From contig NZ_FUYM01000002.1 in NCBI RefSeq assembly GCF_900167915.1, positions 372,001-436,000 on the forward strand: a stretch of DNA of 64,000 nucleotides, read 5' to 3'. This stretch comes from Rhizorhabdus histidinilytica (GTDB lineage Bacteria; Pseudomonadota; Alphaproteobacteria; Sphingomonadales; Sphingomonadaceae). Under the pieces are notes generated by a model that saw only the letters and a list, made by a program, of their open reading frames with translations, was not told the origin of the DNA and ran no database searches. Of this stretch, positions 50,660 through 61,162 are shown one piece after another. Position numbers and translations under genes: made by a program. Every line of letters starts with the position of its first letter. The stretch's first letter is position 1.

Positions 50660-51574
50660 TCACGTCACCGACTTCGCGCTGAGCGGCGGGGCCGGGGCCT
50701 CGATCCGGCTGCCCGGCTCGCGCGACATGCGCGCCACCATCCGGCTCGGATCGCGCAGGTCGATCGACACCAGGCCCTTGCCCAGCATCCCGGCGCGCCG
50801 ATCCTCCTGCGCGAAGAAGGCCAGCGCCTTGGCTGCCTCCTGATCCCCTTCGGGGAGCATCACCTTCTCGCCCGACTGGAAGATGATGTCCCAGCGGCGG
50901 TCGCCCTGCCAGCTTGCCGCCGTGATCAGCGGCTTGAGCGAGGGTGCGGCCGCCATCAGCTGGGCGAGCTGGGTGGCGCGGCGGTTCGCGCCCGGGCCGA
51001 CGACGACCGGCAGGTCGGGCATCGCCCGGTCGTCGACCGGGCCGATCACCACGCCGTCCTTGTCGATCAGCGCCAGCCGGTGCTGATATTGCCAGATCGC
51101 GGCCGGCACCCGCTCGACGATGTCGACGACCAGCGTGTCGGGCAGGCGGCGCGACACCCGGGCGTCGGCGATCCAGCCCATCTTCATCAGCTCGGCGCGC
51201 GTCCCTTCGAGGTCGACGAGCGGCATCGGCCGCGCCTGCTGGCGCATCGCTATGTCGTAGACATAGCCGCTGTCGACCTGCCGGCGGTTGAGGATTTCGA
51301 CGTTGCGGACCTTGAAGCCGGCGTCGCCGATTCCGTCCGCGATCATCAGTCCGATCATCTGCGGCAGGCCCATCGCGACCAGCCCGGCGACGATCGCGCC
51401 GGTGATGGCGATGCCGAGCGTCCAGTTGCCCGCCGCGCGCAGCGTCTCGCGCGAGACGGGAATCTGCTCGATGGCGCGAGCGACGATCGAGGGTTTGCGG
51501 CGTGCGGGCGCACGCTTCGCCGGGGGCGCGGCGCGCGGCCTCCGGTCGACGGGACGTGCCCGCGCGGCCTTCAT
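50660..51574 (-). CDS. ftsQ: cell division protein FtsQ
   Basis: Divisome scaffold, 304 residues. A basic, Ala/Pro-rich cytoplasmic tail (1-45), one membrane helix (about 50-75), a POTRA domain (FKVRNVEILNRRQVDSGYVY onward) and the beta domain (ERVPAAIWQYQHRLALIDKD). It overlaps ddl by ATGA. Confidence 0.95.
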   Translation of the reverse strand: MKAARARPVDRRPRAAPPAKRAPARRKPSIVARAIEQIPVSRETLRAAGNWTLGIAITGAIVAGLVAMGLPQMIGLMIADGIGDAGFKVRNVEILNRRQVDSGYVYDIAMRQQARPMPLVDLEGTRAELMKMGWIADARVSRRLPDTLVVDIVERVPAAIWQYQHRLALIDKDGVVIGPVDDRAMPDLPVVVGPGANRRATQLAQLMAAAPSLKPLITAASWQGDRRWDIIFQSGEKVMLPEGDQEAAKALAFFAQEDRRAGMLGKGLVSIDLRDPSRMVARMSREPGSRIEAPAPPLSAKSVT

Positions 51575-52512
51575 CGCGCGGCCTTTCCGGCCAGCGCCTC
51601 GTCGACGATCGCCTGGACCAGGTCGGCGTAGGTCAGGCCGACATGGCGCGCCTGCTCGGGGACCAGGCTCAGCGGGGTCATGCCCGGCTGGGTGTTGACC
51701 TCGAGCAGGTAGAGGCCGGCCTCACCCTGTTCGTCGTCCCAGCGGAAGTCGGAGCGCGACGTGCCCTTGCAGCCGAGCAGCCGGTGCGCGTCGAGTGCCA
51801 TCCGCATCGCCGCCTCGGCGATGTCGGCGGGAATGTCGGCGGGGCAGATATGGGTCGTCAGCCCGTCGGTATATTTGGCTTCATAGTCATAGAAGCCGCT
51901 GCTGGGGACCAGCTCGGTCACGCCGAGGGCGCGATCGCCGAGCACCGCGACGGTCAGCTCGCGCCCCCGTATGAAGGGTTCTGCCAGCAGGGTCGCGAAG
52001 GTCTGCCACGGGCCATGCGAGTCACGATGAATCGGCACGCCATGATTGTCACGTTCTTTTATGATGGCGACGCCGACCGACGACCCCTCGTTGACCGGCT
52101 TGAGCACATAGGGGCGCGGCATCGGGTCGCCGGCATAGAGGCTTTCGCTCTCGACGATGATGCCCTCCGGCATGCGGATGCCATTGGGCACGAGCTGCTG
52201 CTTGGTCAGCTCCTTGTCGATCGCGATGACCGAGGTGGTCAGTCCCGAATGGGTGTAGGTCAGGCCCATCAGGTCCATCATGCCCTGGACGGTGCCGTCC
52301 TCGCCCGGCGTGCCGTGCAGGGCGTTGAATACCACGTCGGGCTTCGCCTCGGCCAGGCGCAGCGCGACGTCGCGGTCCATGTCGATCCGCGTAACCCGGT
52401 GGCCCAGGCTCTCGAGCGCGTCGGCGACGCCGTTGCCCGAGGTCAGCGATACCTCGCGCTCGGATGACCAGCCGCCCATCAGCACCGCGATGTGGAGGGG
52501 GGAACGGGTCAT
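51571..52512 (-). CDS. ddl: D-alanine--D-alanine ligase
   Basis: Makes the D-Ala-D-Ala end of the peptidoglycan stem. ATP-grasp enzyme of 313 residues: IAVLMGGWSSEREVSLTSG at the N-terminus, the HGTPGEDGTVQGMMDLMGL motif and LLEVNTQPGMTPLSLVPEQA at the end. The ATG at 52512 overlaps the murB stop. Confidence 0.97.
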   Translation of the reverse strand: MTRSPLHIAVLMGGWSSEREVSLTSGNGVADALESLGHRVTRIDMDRDVALRLAEAKPDVVFNALHGTPGEDGTVQGMMDLMGLTYTHSGLTTSVIAIDKELTKQQLVPNGIRMPEGIIVESESLYAGDPMPRPYVLKPVNEGSSVGVAIIKERDNHGVPIHRDSHGPWQTFATLLAEPFIRGRELTVAVLGDRALGVTELVPSSGFYDYEAKYTDGLTTHICPADIPADIAEAAMRMALDAHRLLGCKGTSRSDFRWDDEQGEAGLYLLEVNTQPGMTPLSLVPEQARHVGLTYADLVQAIVDEALAGKAAR

Positions 52513-53429
52513 GGGTTCACCCCCACGCGCTGGATTTCCCATTCCAGGGTCACGCCCGAATTCGCCTTCACTCGTTCACGCACCTCTTCGCCCAGCCCCT
52601 CGATGTCGGCCGAGCTGGCCGATCCTAGGTTGAGCAGGAAATTGCAATGCTTCTCGCTGACCTGCGCGTCGCCGCGGGTCAGGCCGCGGCAGCCGGCGGC
52701 GTCGACGAGCTGCCAGGCCTTGTGGCCCTGCGGGTTCTTGAAGGTCGACCCGCCGGTGCGGCTGCGCAGCGGCTGGCTCGCCTCGCGCTCCGCGGCGATG
52801 CGGTCCATCTCCGCCTGGACGACGGCCGGCTCCTCGGCATGGCCCCGGAAGGTCGCGGCCACGACGATCGCACCCTCGGGCAGCGCGCTGTGGCGATAGG
52901 TGTAGCCCAGCTCGGCCAGGCCGAGCACCCTGCGCTCGCCCGATCGCAGCACGACCTCGGCCTCGACCAGCACGTCCTTGACCTCGCGGCCATAGGCGCC
53001 GCCGTTCATGCGCACGAAGCCGCCTACCGTGCCGGGGATCGAGCGCAGGAACTCGACCCCGCCGATCCCGGCGTCGCGCGCCGTCGAGGAGACGAGGATG
53101 CCGCTCGCGCCGCCGCCGCAGCGCAGCGTCGTCGCGTCGAGCCGCTCGACCCGTGCGAACGGCTTGCCGAGGCGCACCACGACGCCGGGCACGCCACCGT
53201 CGCGGACGATCAGGTTGGAACCGAGGCCGAGCCCCATCACCGGCACCGCCGGGTCGAGCGCGGCCAGGAAATCGCTCAGGTCGTCGATATCGGCGGGCTC
53301 GAACAGCCATTCGGCCGCGCCGCCGCTCTTGAACCAGACCAGCGGCGCCAGCGGCGCACCCGCCGTCAGCCGGCCCCGCACGGGCGGCAGGGTCGACGGG
53401 CGGGTTGCGCTGCCGGCGGCCGGGTTCAC
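52509..53429 (-). CDS. murB: UDP-N-acetylenolpyruvoylglucosamine reductase
   Basis: FAD/NADPH reductase that completes UDP-MurNAc. 306 residues: FAD-binding GLGSNLIVRDGGVPGVVVRL, EFLRSIPGTVGGFVRMNGGA, and the type I/II distinguishing SGGSTFKNPQ-like segment (RTGGSTFKNPQG). The GTG at 53429 overlaps the stop of the small gene upstream (GTGA); a longer frame reads through that gene. Confidence 0.96.
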   Translation of the reverse strand: MNPAAGSATRPSTLPPVRGRLTAGAPLAPLVWFKSGGAAEWLFEPADIDDLSDFLAALDPAVPVMGLGLGSNLIVRDGGVPGVVVRLGKPFARVERLDATTLRCGGGASGILVSSTARDAGIGGVEFLRSIPGTVGGFVRMNGGAYGREVKDVLVEAEVVLRSGERRVLGLAELGYTYRHSALPEGAIVVAATFRGHAEEPAVVQAEMDRIAAEREASQPLRSRTGGSTFKNPQGHKAWQLVDAAGCRGLTRGDAQVSEKHCNFLLNLGSASSADIEGLGEEVRERVKANSGVTLEWEIQRVGVNP

Positions 53430-53626
53430 TTCTTGTCGACGCCCCACATCGCCATCCAGCGTTCCCACGCCTGGACCTGCATGTCGGCGAGCTCCTTGGC
53501 GGCCTTCGCCGCATTGTCGAACTGCTCGCCGCTGCCCATCGCCCTGAACGCGGCGTCGACCGCGGTCCTGTGCATGTGCATCGCCTGGTCCTGGAGCATC
53601 TTCCAGGGTCCGAAGAAATCGGTCAT
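53426..53626 (-). CDS. small helical protein embedded between murC and murB
   Basis: A 66-residue protein, [20 protein letters not shown] to the terminal WGVDKK, predicted to be two amphipathic helices rich in Met, Ala and Gln. It overlaps murC by ATGA and murB by GTGA, so it is translated in step with both. I do not recognise a family; the aromatic start and heptad-like helices resemble phasin or PhaM-like peptides. Real coding is supported by the two coupled overlaps and codon pattern. Confidence 0.65.
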   Translation of the reverse strand: MTDFFGPWKMLQDQAMHMHRTAVDAAFRAMGSGEQFDNAAKAAKELADMQVQAWERWMAMWGVDKK

Positions 53627-55044
53627 CGCGCCGTCTCCTTGGCTATCGCCTCCGAAAGCCCCGCCGCCCACTTGGTGATATCACCAGCGCCCAGGCAGAT
53701 CACCATGTCGTCGGCGGCGAGCGTCGTCGCCAGCGTCGCGGCGAGCGCCTCCGGCCCGGCGATGACCTGCGCCGACCGGTGGCCGCGCTGCTTGAGCCCG
53801 GCGACCAGCGCCGCGGCGTCGACGCCGTCGATCGGAGCTTCGCCGGCCGGATAGACCGGGGCGACATAGACGGTGTCGGCGTCGTTGAACGCCGTCTGGA
53901 ACTCGGTCATCAGGTCGCGCAGCCGGGTGAAGCGATGCGGCTGGACGACGGCGATCACCTTCGCCCGGGCGCCCTCGCGCGCGGCGGCCAGCACCGCGCG
54001 GATCTCGACCGGATGATGGCCGTAATCGTCGATCACGGTGGCGACGCCGCCGTCGACCGGAACCTCGCCGACCTTGGTGAAGCGCCGCTTCACGCCGCCG
54101 AACTTGGCGAAGCCGTTGGCGATGATCTCGTCGGAGATGTTCATCTCCAGCGCGACGCCGATCGCGGCCAGCGCGTTCTGGACGTTGTGGCGGCCGGGCA
54201 TCGGCAGCGTGACGCCCTCGATCCGACGGGTGTCGCCGTCGCGGTTGCGGACCACGACGTCGAAGCGGTTGCCGCCCGGAATCGGGGTGACGTTGTCGCC
54301 GCGCACGTCGGCCTGGGCGGAGAAACCGTAGGTCACGACCTTGCGGTCGCGGACCCGCGGGATGATCGCCTGCACCTCGGGATGGTCGATGCAGAGCAGC
54401 GCCGCCCCGTAGAAGGGGACGTTCTCGACGAACTCGACGAAGCAGTCCTTCACCTTGTCGAACGAGCCATAATGGTCGAGATGCTCGGGATCGATGTTGG
54501 TGACGACCGCGATCGTCCCGTCGAGGCGGAGGAAGCTGCCGTCGCTCTCGTCGGCCTCCACCACCATCCAGTCGGATGCGCCGAGCCGGGCATTGGAGCC
54601 GTAGCTGTTGATGATGCCGCCGTTGATCACGGTCGGATCGACCCCGCCCGCGTCGAGCAGCGCCGCCACCATAGAGGTCGTCGTCGTCTTGCCGTGCGTG
54701 CCGGCGATCGCGACGGTCGACTTGAGCCGCATCAGCTCCGCCAGCATCTCGGCGCGGCGGACGACGGGGACGCGCTTCTCCAGCGCCAGCTCGACCTCGG
54801 GGTTGCCGCGCTTGATCGCGGTCGAGGTGACGACGACGGCGGCGTCGCCCAGATTCTCGGCCTTGTGGCCGATCATCACCGCGATGCCGCGCTTGCGCAG
54901 CCCATCGACGACGTAGCTCTCGGCGACGTCGCTGCCCTGCACCTTGTAGCCCAGATTATGCATCACCTCGGCGATGCCGGACATGCCGATGCCGCCGATG
55001 CCGATGAAATGGATGGTGCCGATGTCGGTTGCGACACCCTTCAT
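53623..55044 (-). CDS. murC: UDP-N-acetylmuramate--L-alanine ligase
   Basis: Adds L-Ala to UDP-MurNAc. 473 residues: [20 protein letters not shown]-loop [20 protein letters not shown] and [14 protein letters not shown], all MurC signatures. Overlaps murG (ATGA) and the 66-aa gene. Confidence 0.97.
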   Translation of the reverse strand: MKGVATDIGTIHFIGIGGIGMSGIAEVMHNLGYKVQGSDVAESYVVDGLRKRGIAVMIGHKAENLGDAAVVVTSTAIKRGNPEVELALEKRVPVVRRAEMLAELMRLKSTVAIAGTHGKTTTTSMVAALLDAGGVDPTVINGGIINSYGSNARLGASDWMVVEADESDGSFLRLDGTIAVVTNIDPEHLDHYGSFDKVKDCFVEFVENVPFYGAALLCIDHPEVQAIIPRVRDRKVVTYGFSAQADVRGDNVTPIPGGNRFDVVVRNRDGDTRRIEGVTLPMPGRHNVQNALAAIGVALEMNISDEIIANGFAKFGGVKRRFTKVGEVPVDGGVATVIDDYGHHPVEIRAVLAAAREGARAKVIAVVQPHRFTRLRDLMTEFQTAFNDADTVYVAPVYPAGEAPIDGVDAAALVAGLKQRGHRSAQVIAGPEALAATLATTLAADDMVICLGAGDITKWAAGLSEAIAKETAR

Positions 55045-56201
55045 GCGAAAGCGCCTTTCAAGGGACGGAGTTCCAGTTTTTCGACGGGGATGGGTTCGAC
55101 GATCGGATCGGGGCCGATCCGTTCGACGAGGTCGGCCAGTTCGGCGGCGGCGTCGGGGCGGCCGACGCTGCGCGCGCGCTTGGCCGCGTTGATCAGCGCC
55201 TGCGGATCGAGCGCCAGCTTCTGCATCTGCTTGGCGAGTTCCTGCGGCGTGAAATTCTCTTGCCGGATAGCTCGCGCGCCGCCGACCTGTGCGAGCTCGC
55301 GCGCGTTGGCGGTCTGGTGGTCGTCGGCGGCCGAGGGCAGCGGGATCAGGATGGCGGGGCGGCCCGCGACGCTGATGTCGGCGATCGTCGAGGCGCCGGC
55401 ACGCGCGATCACCAGATGCGCCCAGGCCAGCCGCTCGGGCAGGTCGGTGAAATAGGTGCCGAGGTCGGCCGGGATGCCGAGCACCTTATATTTGCTGCGT
55501 ACCGTCTCGATGTCCTCGGGCCGGCACTGCTGGGTGACCTGCAACCGGCGGCGGAAGCCCTGCGGCAGCAGGGCGAGGCCGTCGGGCACCACGTCGGACA
55601 GGATGGATGCGCCCTGGCTGCCGCCGGTCACCAGCACGCGGAAGATGCTGTCGGGGCCGAGATCGGGGAAGGGCTGGTCGCGGATGTCGCGGACGATGTC
55701 GCGCACCGGGTTGCCGACCAGCACGGTCTTGTCCTCGAACTTCGGCTTGAGCCGCTCGACGACTGGATAGGCGGTGGCGATCGCGTCGACCCGGCCCGCG
55801 ACCAGCCGGTTGACCCGGCCGAGCACCGCGTTCTGCTCGTGGATCACGGTGGGCACCCGCCGCTTGAAGCCGGCCCGCAGCGCCGGCAGCGCCGGATAGC
55901 CGCCGAAGCCGATCACCGCCGCGGGATCGAAGGTCGAATAGAGCTGGAGCGCCATCGCCGTGCCGGCGCGGATGTCGCGGAACGCCTTCAGCCATTCGCG
56001 CGGGCCGCCGCCCAGCCGGCCGGCGGGGATGACGTGCGTCTGGACGCCGTCGAACAGGCCGGGGATGCGCGCGCCGCGCTCGTCGGTGACCAGCGCGACG
56101 CGGTGGCCGCGCCGCATCAACTCGGCCGCCAAAGCATGTGCGGGGACCATATGGCCCCCGGTACCGCCCGCCGCGAGGACGAAATGCCGCGTCACCCTCA
56201 T
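55041..56201 (-). CDS. murG: UDP-GlcNAc transferase MurG (lipid II synthase)
   Basis: Peripheral membrane GT28 enzyme that turns lipid I into lipid II. 386 residues: [20 protein letters not shown] at the N-terminus, [16 protein letters not shown], and [20 protein letters not shown] for UDP-GlcNAc binding. The ATG at 56201 overlaps the ftsW stop, so I prefer it over the ATG 12 nt upstream. Confidence 0.97.
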   Translation of the reverse strand: MRVTRHFVLAAGGTGGHMVPAHALAAELMRRGHRVALVTDERGARIPGLFDGVQTHVIPAGRLGGGPREWLKAFRDIRAGTAMALQLYSTFDPAAVIGFGGYPALPALRAGFKRRVPTVIHEQNAVLGRVNRLVAGRVDAIATAYPVVERLKPKFEDKTVLVGNPVRDIVRDIRDQPFPDLGPDSIFRVLVTGGSQGASILSDVVPDGLALLPQGFRRRLQVTQQCRPEDIETVRSKYKVLGIPADLGTYFTDLPERLAWAHLVIARAGASTIADISVAGRPAILIPLPSAADDHQTANARELAQVGGARAIRQENFTPQELAKQMQKLALDPQALINAAKRARSVGRPDAAAELADLVERIGPDPIVEPIPVEKLELRPLKGAFA

Positions 56202-57415
56202 CTGCCGTTCCACCGCACCGTGTAGGTCGCTTCCTTCAGATGGGGATTCTCGCGGGTGAAGGCCAGCAGCAGGCCCATGCCGATCGACAGCGCGATCATC
56301 GACGAGCCGCCATAGCTGATGAAGGGCAGGGTCATACCCTTGGACGGGGCGAGGCCGACATTGACCATCATGTTGATCAGCGCCTGCAGCCCGAATTGCG
56401 AGACGAGGCCGGCCGAGGCGAGCAGCAGGAAATCATCCTCCTCGCGCAGCAGGCGCAGGCTGACCCGCAGGACGATGGCGAGGTAGAGGCACGCGATGGC
56501 TATGCAGGCGATCAGCCCGAACTCCTCGCCGATCACCGAGAAGATATAGTCGGTGTGTGGCTCGGGCAGGGTGAACTTCTCGGTCCCCGCGCCGGGGCCG
56601 GTGCCGAGCAGGCCGCCGTTGGTCAGCGTCGCATGGGCGCGGTCGACCTGATAGGTGTCGCCCTGCTTGAACAGGAATTTGTTGATGCGCTCGGTCGCCA
56701 CCGAATAGAAGAGATAGGCCGAGACGATCGCCGCCAGGCCGCCTGCGCCGAGCATGCCGAGCAGCTTCAGCGACGCGCCCGACAGCATCAGCAGCACGAT
56801 CCAGACCGACGCGAAGATCACCGTCTGGCCGAAGTCGGGCTGCTTCATCAGCAGCGCCGCGATCAGCGCCATCGGCACCACCGAGATCAGCGCGAAGGGC
56901 AGGCCCGGATTGCGCGCCCTGAGCGAGAACAGCCAGGCCATTGCGACCGCGAACATGGGCTTCAGGAATTCGGACGGCTGGAGCTTGGCCGGGCCGATCG
57001 AAATCCAGCGGGTAGCGCCGTTGGCGGCGCTGCCGATCACAGGCACCAGCGCAAGCAAGGCCAGGAACACCAGGCCGCCGATCAGCGCCGCGCGGCGCGC
57101 GATCTGCACCGGCAGCGCCGAGACCGCGAGCATGATCGGCACGGCGATCACCGTCCAGGCGAGCTGCATCCAGAAATAATGGCGCGCCGCGACGGTGACG
57201 CCGCTGCCCGAATAGCGGACCCCGGCTGCGGGCGAGGCGGCGGCCACGGCGATCAGCCCGACGCCGATCAGGATCGTCACGAGCAGCAGCAGGACCCGGT
57301 CGATCTCCCAGAACCAGCGCGCGATCGGCGTGCGCTTGCCGCGTCCGAAACGCGAGCGCTTGAAGGGGGATTGCGGGGTCGGCACCGAGGACTCGAAGGA
57401 CACTGCGACGTTCAT
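56198..57415 (-). CDS. ftsW: SEDS peptidoglycan glycosyltransferase FtsW
   Basis: Septal glycan polymerase, 405 residues with ten membrane helices. SEDS motifs: GATRWISIGPAKLQPSEFLK, PDFGQTVIF and GMTLPFISYGGSSMIALSIG. It works with FtsI, encoded at the start of the cluster. Overlaps murD and murG by 4 nt each. Confidence 0.97.
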   Translation of the reverse strand: MNVAVSFESSVPTPQSPFKRSRFGRGKRTPIARWFWEIDRVLLLLVTILIGVGLIAVAAASPAAGVRYSGSGVTVAARHYFWMQLAWTVIAVPIMLAVSALPVQIARRAALIGGLVFLALLALVPVIGSAANGATRWISIGPAKLQPSEFLKPMFAVAMAWLFSLRARNPGLPFALISVVPMALIAALLMKQPDFGQTVIFASVWIVLLMLSGASLKLLGMLGAGGLAAIVSAYLFYSVATERINKFLFKQGDTYQVDRAHATLTNGGLLGTGPGAGTEKFTLPEPHTDYIFSVIGEEFGLIACIAIACLYLAIVLRVSLRLLREEDDFLLLASAGLVSQFGLQALINMMVNVGLAPSKGMTLPFISYGGSSMIALSIGMGLLLAFTRENPHLKEATYTVRWNGR

Positions 57416-58692
57416 AGCGGAAGCCCCTCCACCGCGCGACGGAAAGCGTCGCCACGTGCCTCATAGTCGCTGAACTGGTCGAACGAGGCGCAGGCCGGCG
57501 ACAGCATCACCACCTCGCCCGGCCGCGCCGCCGCGGCGGCATCGGCCACCGCCTGGTCGAGCGTGCCGCTCTCGGTCACCGGCTTGCCCGCCTCGCGCAG
57601 GATGCGGGCGAACATCGGGCCCGCCTGGCCGATCGTGTAGCCGGCGACGACATGGCCGAACCAGGGCGCGCAATCGTCGAGGTCGTCGGTCTTGGGCAGG
57701 CCGCCGAGGATCCAGTGGATCTTCGGATAGGCACCGAGCGCCGGCGCGGTCGCGGTCGCGTTGGTCGCCTTGCTGTCGTTGATGAACAGCACGCCCCGCT
57801 TCTCGGCGACGCGCTGCATCCGGTGCGGCAGGCCGGGATAGCTGCGCAGGCCTTTTTCTATCGCGTCGTTGGCGATGCCGAGCGCGCGGGCCACCTGGAT
57901 GGCGATCGCCGCATTCTGGGCATTGTGCGGACCCTGCAGCGCCGGCCAGGCTTCCTGGCCTGCGATATCGGACGACCGCACGGCGATCGTGCCGGGGTGG
58001 CGCGCCGCGATCACGCGGCTCGGCTCGTCCTCGACCGCGATGATCGCGACGTGGCCGGCCGACTGCATGTCGAACAGCCGCTCCTTCGACGCTGCATAGC
58101 CGGTGAAGCCGTCATAGCGGTCGAGATGGTCGGGCGTGATGTTGGTCAGCACCGCGACGTCGCAGTCGAGGCTTTGGGTGATGTCGATCTGATAGCTCGA
58201 CAGTTCGAGCACATAGGCCCCGCCCGCCGGCAGCGGATCGCGGCCGAGGATGGGAAGGCCGATATTGCCGCCCATCAGGGTCGGTACGCTCGCCGTTTCG
58301 AGGATGTGGGTGATCAGCGCGGTGGTGGTCGACTTGCCGTTGGTGCCGGTGATGCCGACGACCTTGTGCGCGGGCAGCGAAGCGCGCGCCTGGGCGAACA
58401 GCTCGATGTCGCTGATCACCGGTACGCCGAAGCTGGCGGCATGGCCGGCGATCGGATGCCGGTTGAGCGGCACGCCCGGCGACACGACGATTCCCGCGAA
58501 GCCGGTCAGGTCGATGGTGGCCGGGTCTGCGAAGGTGACATCACCCGTCACCTTGGCCCGCGCCGCCTCGTTCGAATCCCACGCCGTCACCCGGGCGCCG
58601 CTGGCGAGCAGCGCCTCGACCGTCGCCAGCCCCGATCGCGCGAGGCCGAGGACGGCGTAATGTCTTCCGGCGAAGGCGGGGCTCGTGATCAT
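57412..58692 (-). CDS. murD: UDP-N-acetylmuramoylalanine--D-glutamate ligase
   Basis: Adds D-Glu to the stem peptide. 426 residues: [18 protein letters not shown]-loop [28 protein letters not shown] and [20 protein letters not shown]. The ATG at 58692 overlaps mraY; the frame upstream of it is not coding. Confidence 0.97.
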   Translation of the reverse strand: MITSPAFAGRHYAVLGLARSGLATVEALLASGARVTAWDSNEAARAKVTGDVTFADPATIDLTGFAGIVVSPGVPLNRHPIAGHAASFGVPVISDIELFAQARASLPAHKVVGITGTNGKSTTTALITHILETASVPTLMGGNIGLPILGRDPLPAGGAYVLELSSYQIDITQSLDCDVAVLTNITPDHLDRYDGFTGYAASKERLFDMQSAGHVAIIAVEDEPSRVIAARHPGTIAVRSSDIAGQEAWPALQGPHNAQNAAIAIQVARALGIANDAIEKGLRSYPGLPHRMQRVAEKRGVLFINDSKATNATATAPALGAYPKIHWILGGLPKTDDLDDCAPWFGHVVAGYTIGQAGPMFARILREAGKPVTESGTLDQAVADAAAAARPGEVVMLSPACASFDQFSDYEARGDAFRRAVEGLPL

Positions 58693-59759
58693 CGCAGCTT
58701 CAGCGTGGCGAGGCCGGCGAGGGCAAGGACGAAGGAGATGATCCAGAAGCGGACGACCACGGTCGGCTCGCTCCAGCCGAGCTGTTCGAAATGATGGTGG
58801 ATCGGCGCCATGCGGAAGATGCGCTTGCCGGTGCGCTTGTAGAAGAAGACCTGGAGGATGACCGAGATCGTCTCCATCACGAACAGGCCGCCGACGATCG
58901 CCAGGACGATCTCGTGATGCGCGACGACCGAGATGACGCCGAGCGCGCCGCCGAGCGCGAGGCTGCCCGTGTCGCCCATGAAGACCGCGGCGGGCGGCGC
59001 GTTGAACCACAGGAAGGCGAGGCCGCCGCCGATGATCGCGGCGGTCAGGATCGTCAGGTCGCCTGCACCGGGCACATGCGGAATTCCCAGATATTGGGCG
59101 AATTTCGCATTGCCGACGAGATAGGCGATGACGAAGAAGGCGAGGCTGGCGATCACCACCGGCATGATCGCCAGGCCGTCGAGCCCGTCGGTCAGGTTCA
59201 CCGCATTGCCGAAGGCGACGATCACGAAGGCCGCGAACACCACGTAGAAGGGGCCCAGGTCGATCACCGGCCCGTTGTAGAAGGGCACATAGAGCTGCGT
59301 GCCATTGCCGGAGACGATCAGCCAGCTCGCAAGGCCGGCGATCAGGAACTCGCCAAGCAGGCGCGCCTTGCCGGAGACGCCCTTGGCGCTGCGCTTCTTG
59401 ACCTTGTCGTAATCGTCCATGAAGCCGATCAGGCCGAAGCCCAGCGTCACGCCGATGCAGGCCCAGACATAGCGGTTGCCCAGGTCCATCCAGAGCAGCA
59501 GCGACAGCATCACCGAGATCAGGATCATCAGCCCGCCCATCGTCGGCGTGCCGACCTTGGACAGGTGGGTCTGCGGGCCGTCGGCGCGGATCGGCTGACC
59601 CTTGCCCTGGCGGATGCGCAGCCATCCGATGAAGCGCGGACCGATGATCAGGCCAATGAACAGCGCGGTCAGCGCCGCCGCCCCCGCACGGAAGGTGATG
59701 TAACGGATGAGATTGAGCACGCCCGGAAACCCGAGCTGTTCGGCTATCAGGTAGAGCAT
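58689..59759 (-). CDS. mraY: phospho-N-acetylmuramoyl-pentapeptide transferase MraY
   Basis: Integral membrane enzyme forming lipid I from UDP-MurNAc-pentapeptide and undecaprenyl phosphate. 356 residues, about ten helices; [20 protein letters not shown], the catalytic [27 protein letters not shown] and the HHHFE region are diagnostic. Its start overlaps the murF end by 13 nt. Confidence 0.97.
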   Translation of the reverse strand: MLYLIAEQLGFPGVLNLIRYITFRAGAAALTALFIGLIIGPRFIGWLRIRQGKGQPIRADGPQTHLSKVGTPTMGGLMILISVMLSLLLWMDLGNRYVWACIGVTLGFGLIGFMDDYDKVKKRSAKGVSGKARLLGEFLIAGLASWLIVSGNGTQLYVPFYNGPVIDLGPFYVVFAAFVIVAFGNAVNLTDGLDGLAIMPVVIASLAFFVIAYLVGNAKFAQYLGIPHVPGAGDLTILTAAIIGGGLAFLWFNAPPAAVFMGDTGSLALGGALGVISVVAHHEIVLAIVGGLFVMETISVILQVFFYKRTGKRIFRMAPIHHHFEQLGWSEPTVVVRFWIISFVLALAGLATLKLR

Positions 59760-61162
59760 GTCGTCCTTTCGCCGGCCGGCGGTTTCGTGCGCAGATGCGC
59801 GACGAGACGCGACAGGCCGATCGCGTTGGATCCCTTGATCAATATGGCGTCGCCGGGCGCGATCTTCGCTTCGATCGACTCGATCGCCGCGTCGGCGTCG
59901 GGCACATGCTCGAATTCGATGCGTCCCTCAAGGGCGTTCGCGAGCGCGGCCATATCGGATCCGACGAGCAGAGCGAAATCGACCCCGGCGTCGCGCAGCG
60001 GCCCGGCCAGATCGGCGTGATAGCCGGCCGATCCGGCGCCCAGCTCGCGCATTTCCCCGAGCACGGCGATCCGCCGGTCCGCGCGTTCGCCGCCCAACAT
60101 CTTGATCGTCGCCGCCATCGAAGCGGGGTTCGCGTTGTAGCTCTCGTCGATCAGCAGCGCCTCGCCCGATCCGACCGGAATCGTGCTGCGCTGGCCGCGG
60201 CCGGGCAGGCCCTCCATCTCGGCGAAGGCGAGGCCGGCGGCGGCGAGGTCGCCACCCACCGCCCAGACGGCGGCGATCACCGCCATCGCGTTCGACACCC
60301 AATGCTCGCCTGGCGGGGCGATGGTGAAGGTCAGCTCGGCATCGGGCAGGACCAGCGACAGCAGCGTGCCCCGGTCGAGCGGGATCACGTCCTGCGCATG
60401 GACGTCGGCGGCGCGATCCATGCCGAAGGTCAGGATGCGGGCGGCATGGGGCTTGGCCGCCGCGATCAGCCGGTCGCGATGCGGGCTGTCGTGCGGGATG
60501 ATCGCGACGCCGCCGGGTTGTAGCCCCTGGAAGATTTCGCCTTTCGCATCGGCGATGTCGGCCTCGCTCGCGAAGAAAGCGCTGTGCGCCGGGGCGATGG
60601 CGGTGACGATCGCGACATGCGGGCGGACGAGCCGGGTCAGCGCCGCCAGCTCGCCGCTATGGTTCATCCCCATCTCGAACACGCCGATCCGGGTGTCGGC
60701 GGGCATGCGGGCGAGGCTCAGCGGGACGCCGGTATGGTTGTTGTAGCTCTTGACCGAGCGATGGACCCGGCCGGGCAGGGCGCGGTCGAGGCAGGCGAAG
60801 AGCGCTTCCTTGGTACCGGTCTTGCCGACCGATCCGGTGACGCCGATCACCCGGCCGTGCATCCGGTCGCGCGCCGCCGCACCCAATGCGTTGAGCGCCG
60901 CCATCGTGTCGGCGACGCGGACGTGCGGGCCGTCGCAGGCGTCGGAGACGATCGCACCCGCCACGCCGGCGGCGAACGCCTTGTCGAGGAAGCGATGGCC
61001 ATCGGTCGTCTCGCCCTTCAGCGCGATGAACAGGTCGCCCGGGCCGACTTCACGCGAGTCGAAGGTGACGCCGTCCACGCGGAAATCGCCATAGACCTCG
61101 CCGTCCACCGCGGCGGCGATGTCGAACGCGGTCCAGAGGGGCGTGGAGGCTTCCTCGCTCAT
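59747..61162 (-). CDS. murF: UDP-MurNAc-tripeptide--D-Ala-D-Ala ligase
   Basis: Adds D-Ala-D-Ala to complete the pentapeptide precursor. 471 residues: [20 protein letters not shown]-loop [26 protein letters not shown] and [20 protein letters not shown]. The ATG at 61162 overlaps the murE stop, better than an ATG 9 nt earlier. Confidence 0.97.
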   Translation of the reverse strand: MSEEASTPLWTAFDIAAAVDGEVYGDFRVDGVTFDSREVGPGDLFIALKGETTDGHRFLDKAFAAGVAGAIVSDACDGPHVRVADTMAALNALGAAARDRMHGRVIGVTGSVGKTGTKEALFACLDRALPGRVHRSVKSYNNHTGVPLSLARMPADTRIGVFEMGMNHSGELAALTRLVRPHVAIVTAIAPAHSAFFASEADIADAKGEIFQGLQPGGVAIIPHDSPHRDRLIAAAKPHAARILTFGMDRAADVHAQDVIPLDRGTLLSLVLPDAELTFTIAPPGEHWVSNAMAVIAAVWAVGGDLAAAGLAFAEMEGLPGRGQRSTIPVGSGEALLIDESYNANPASMAATIKMLGGERADRRIAVLGEMRELGAGSAGYHADLAGPLRDAGVDFALLVGSDMAALANALEGRIEFEHVPDADAAIESIEAKIAPGDAILIKGSNAIGLSRLVAHLRTKPPAGERTTCST

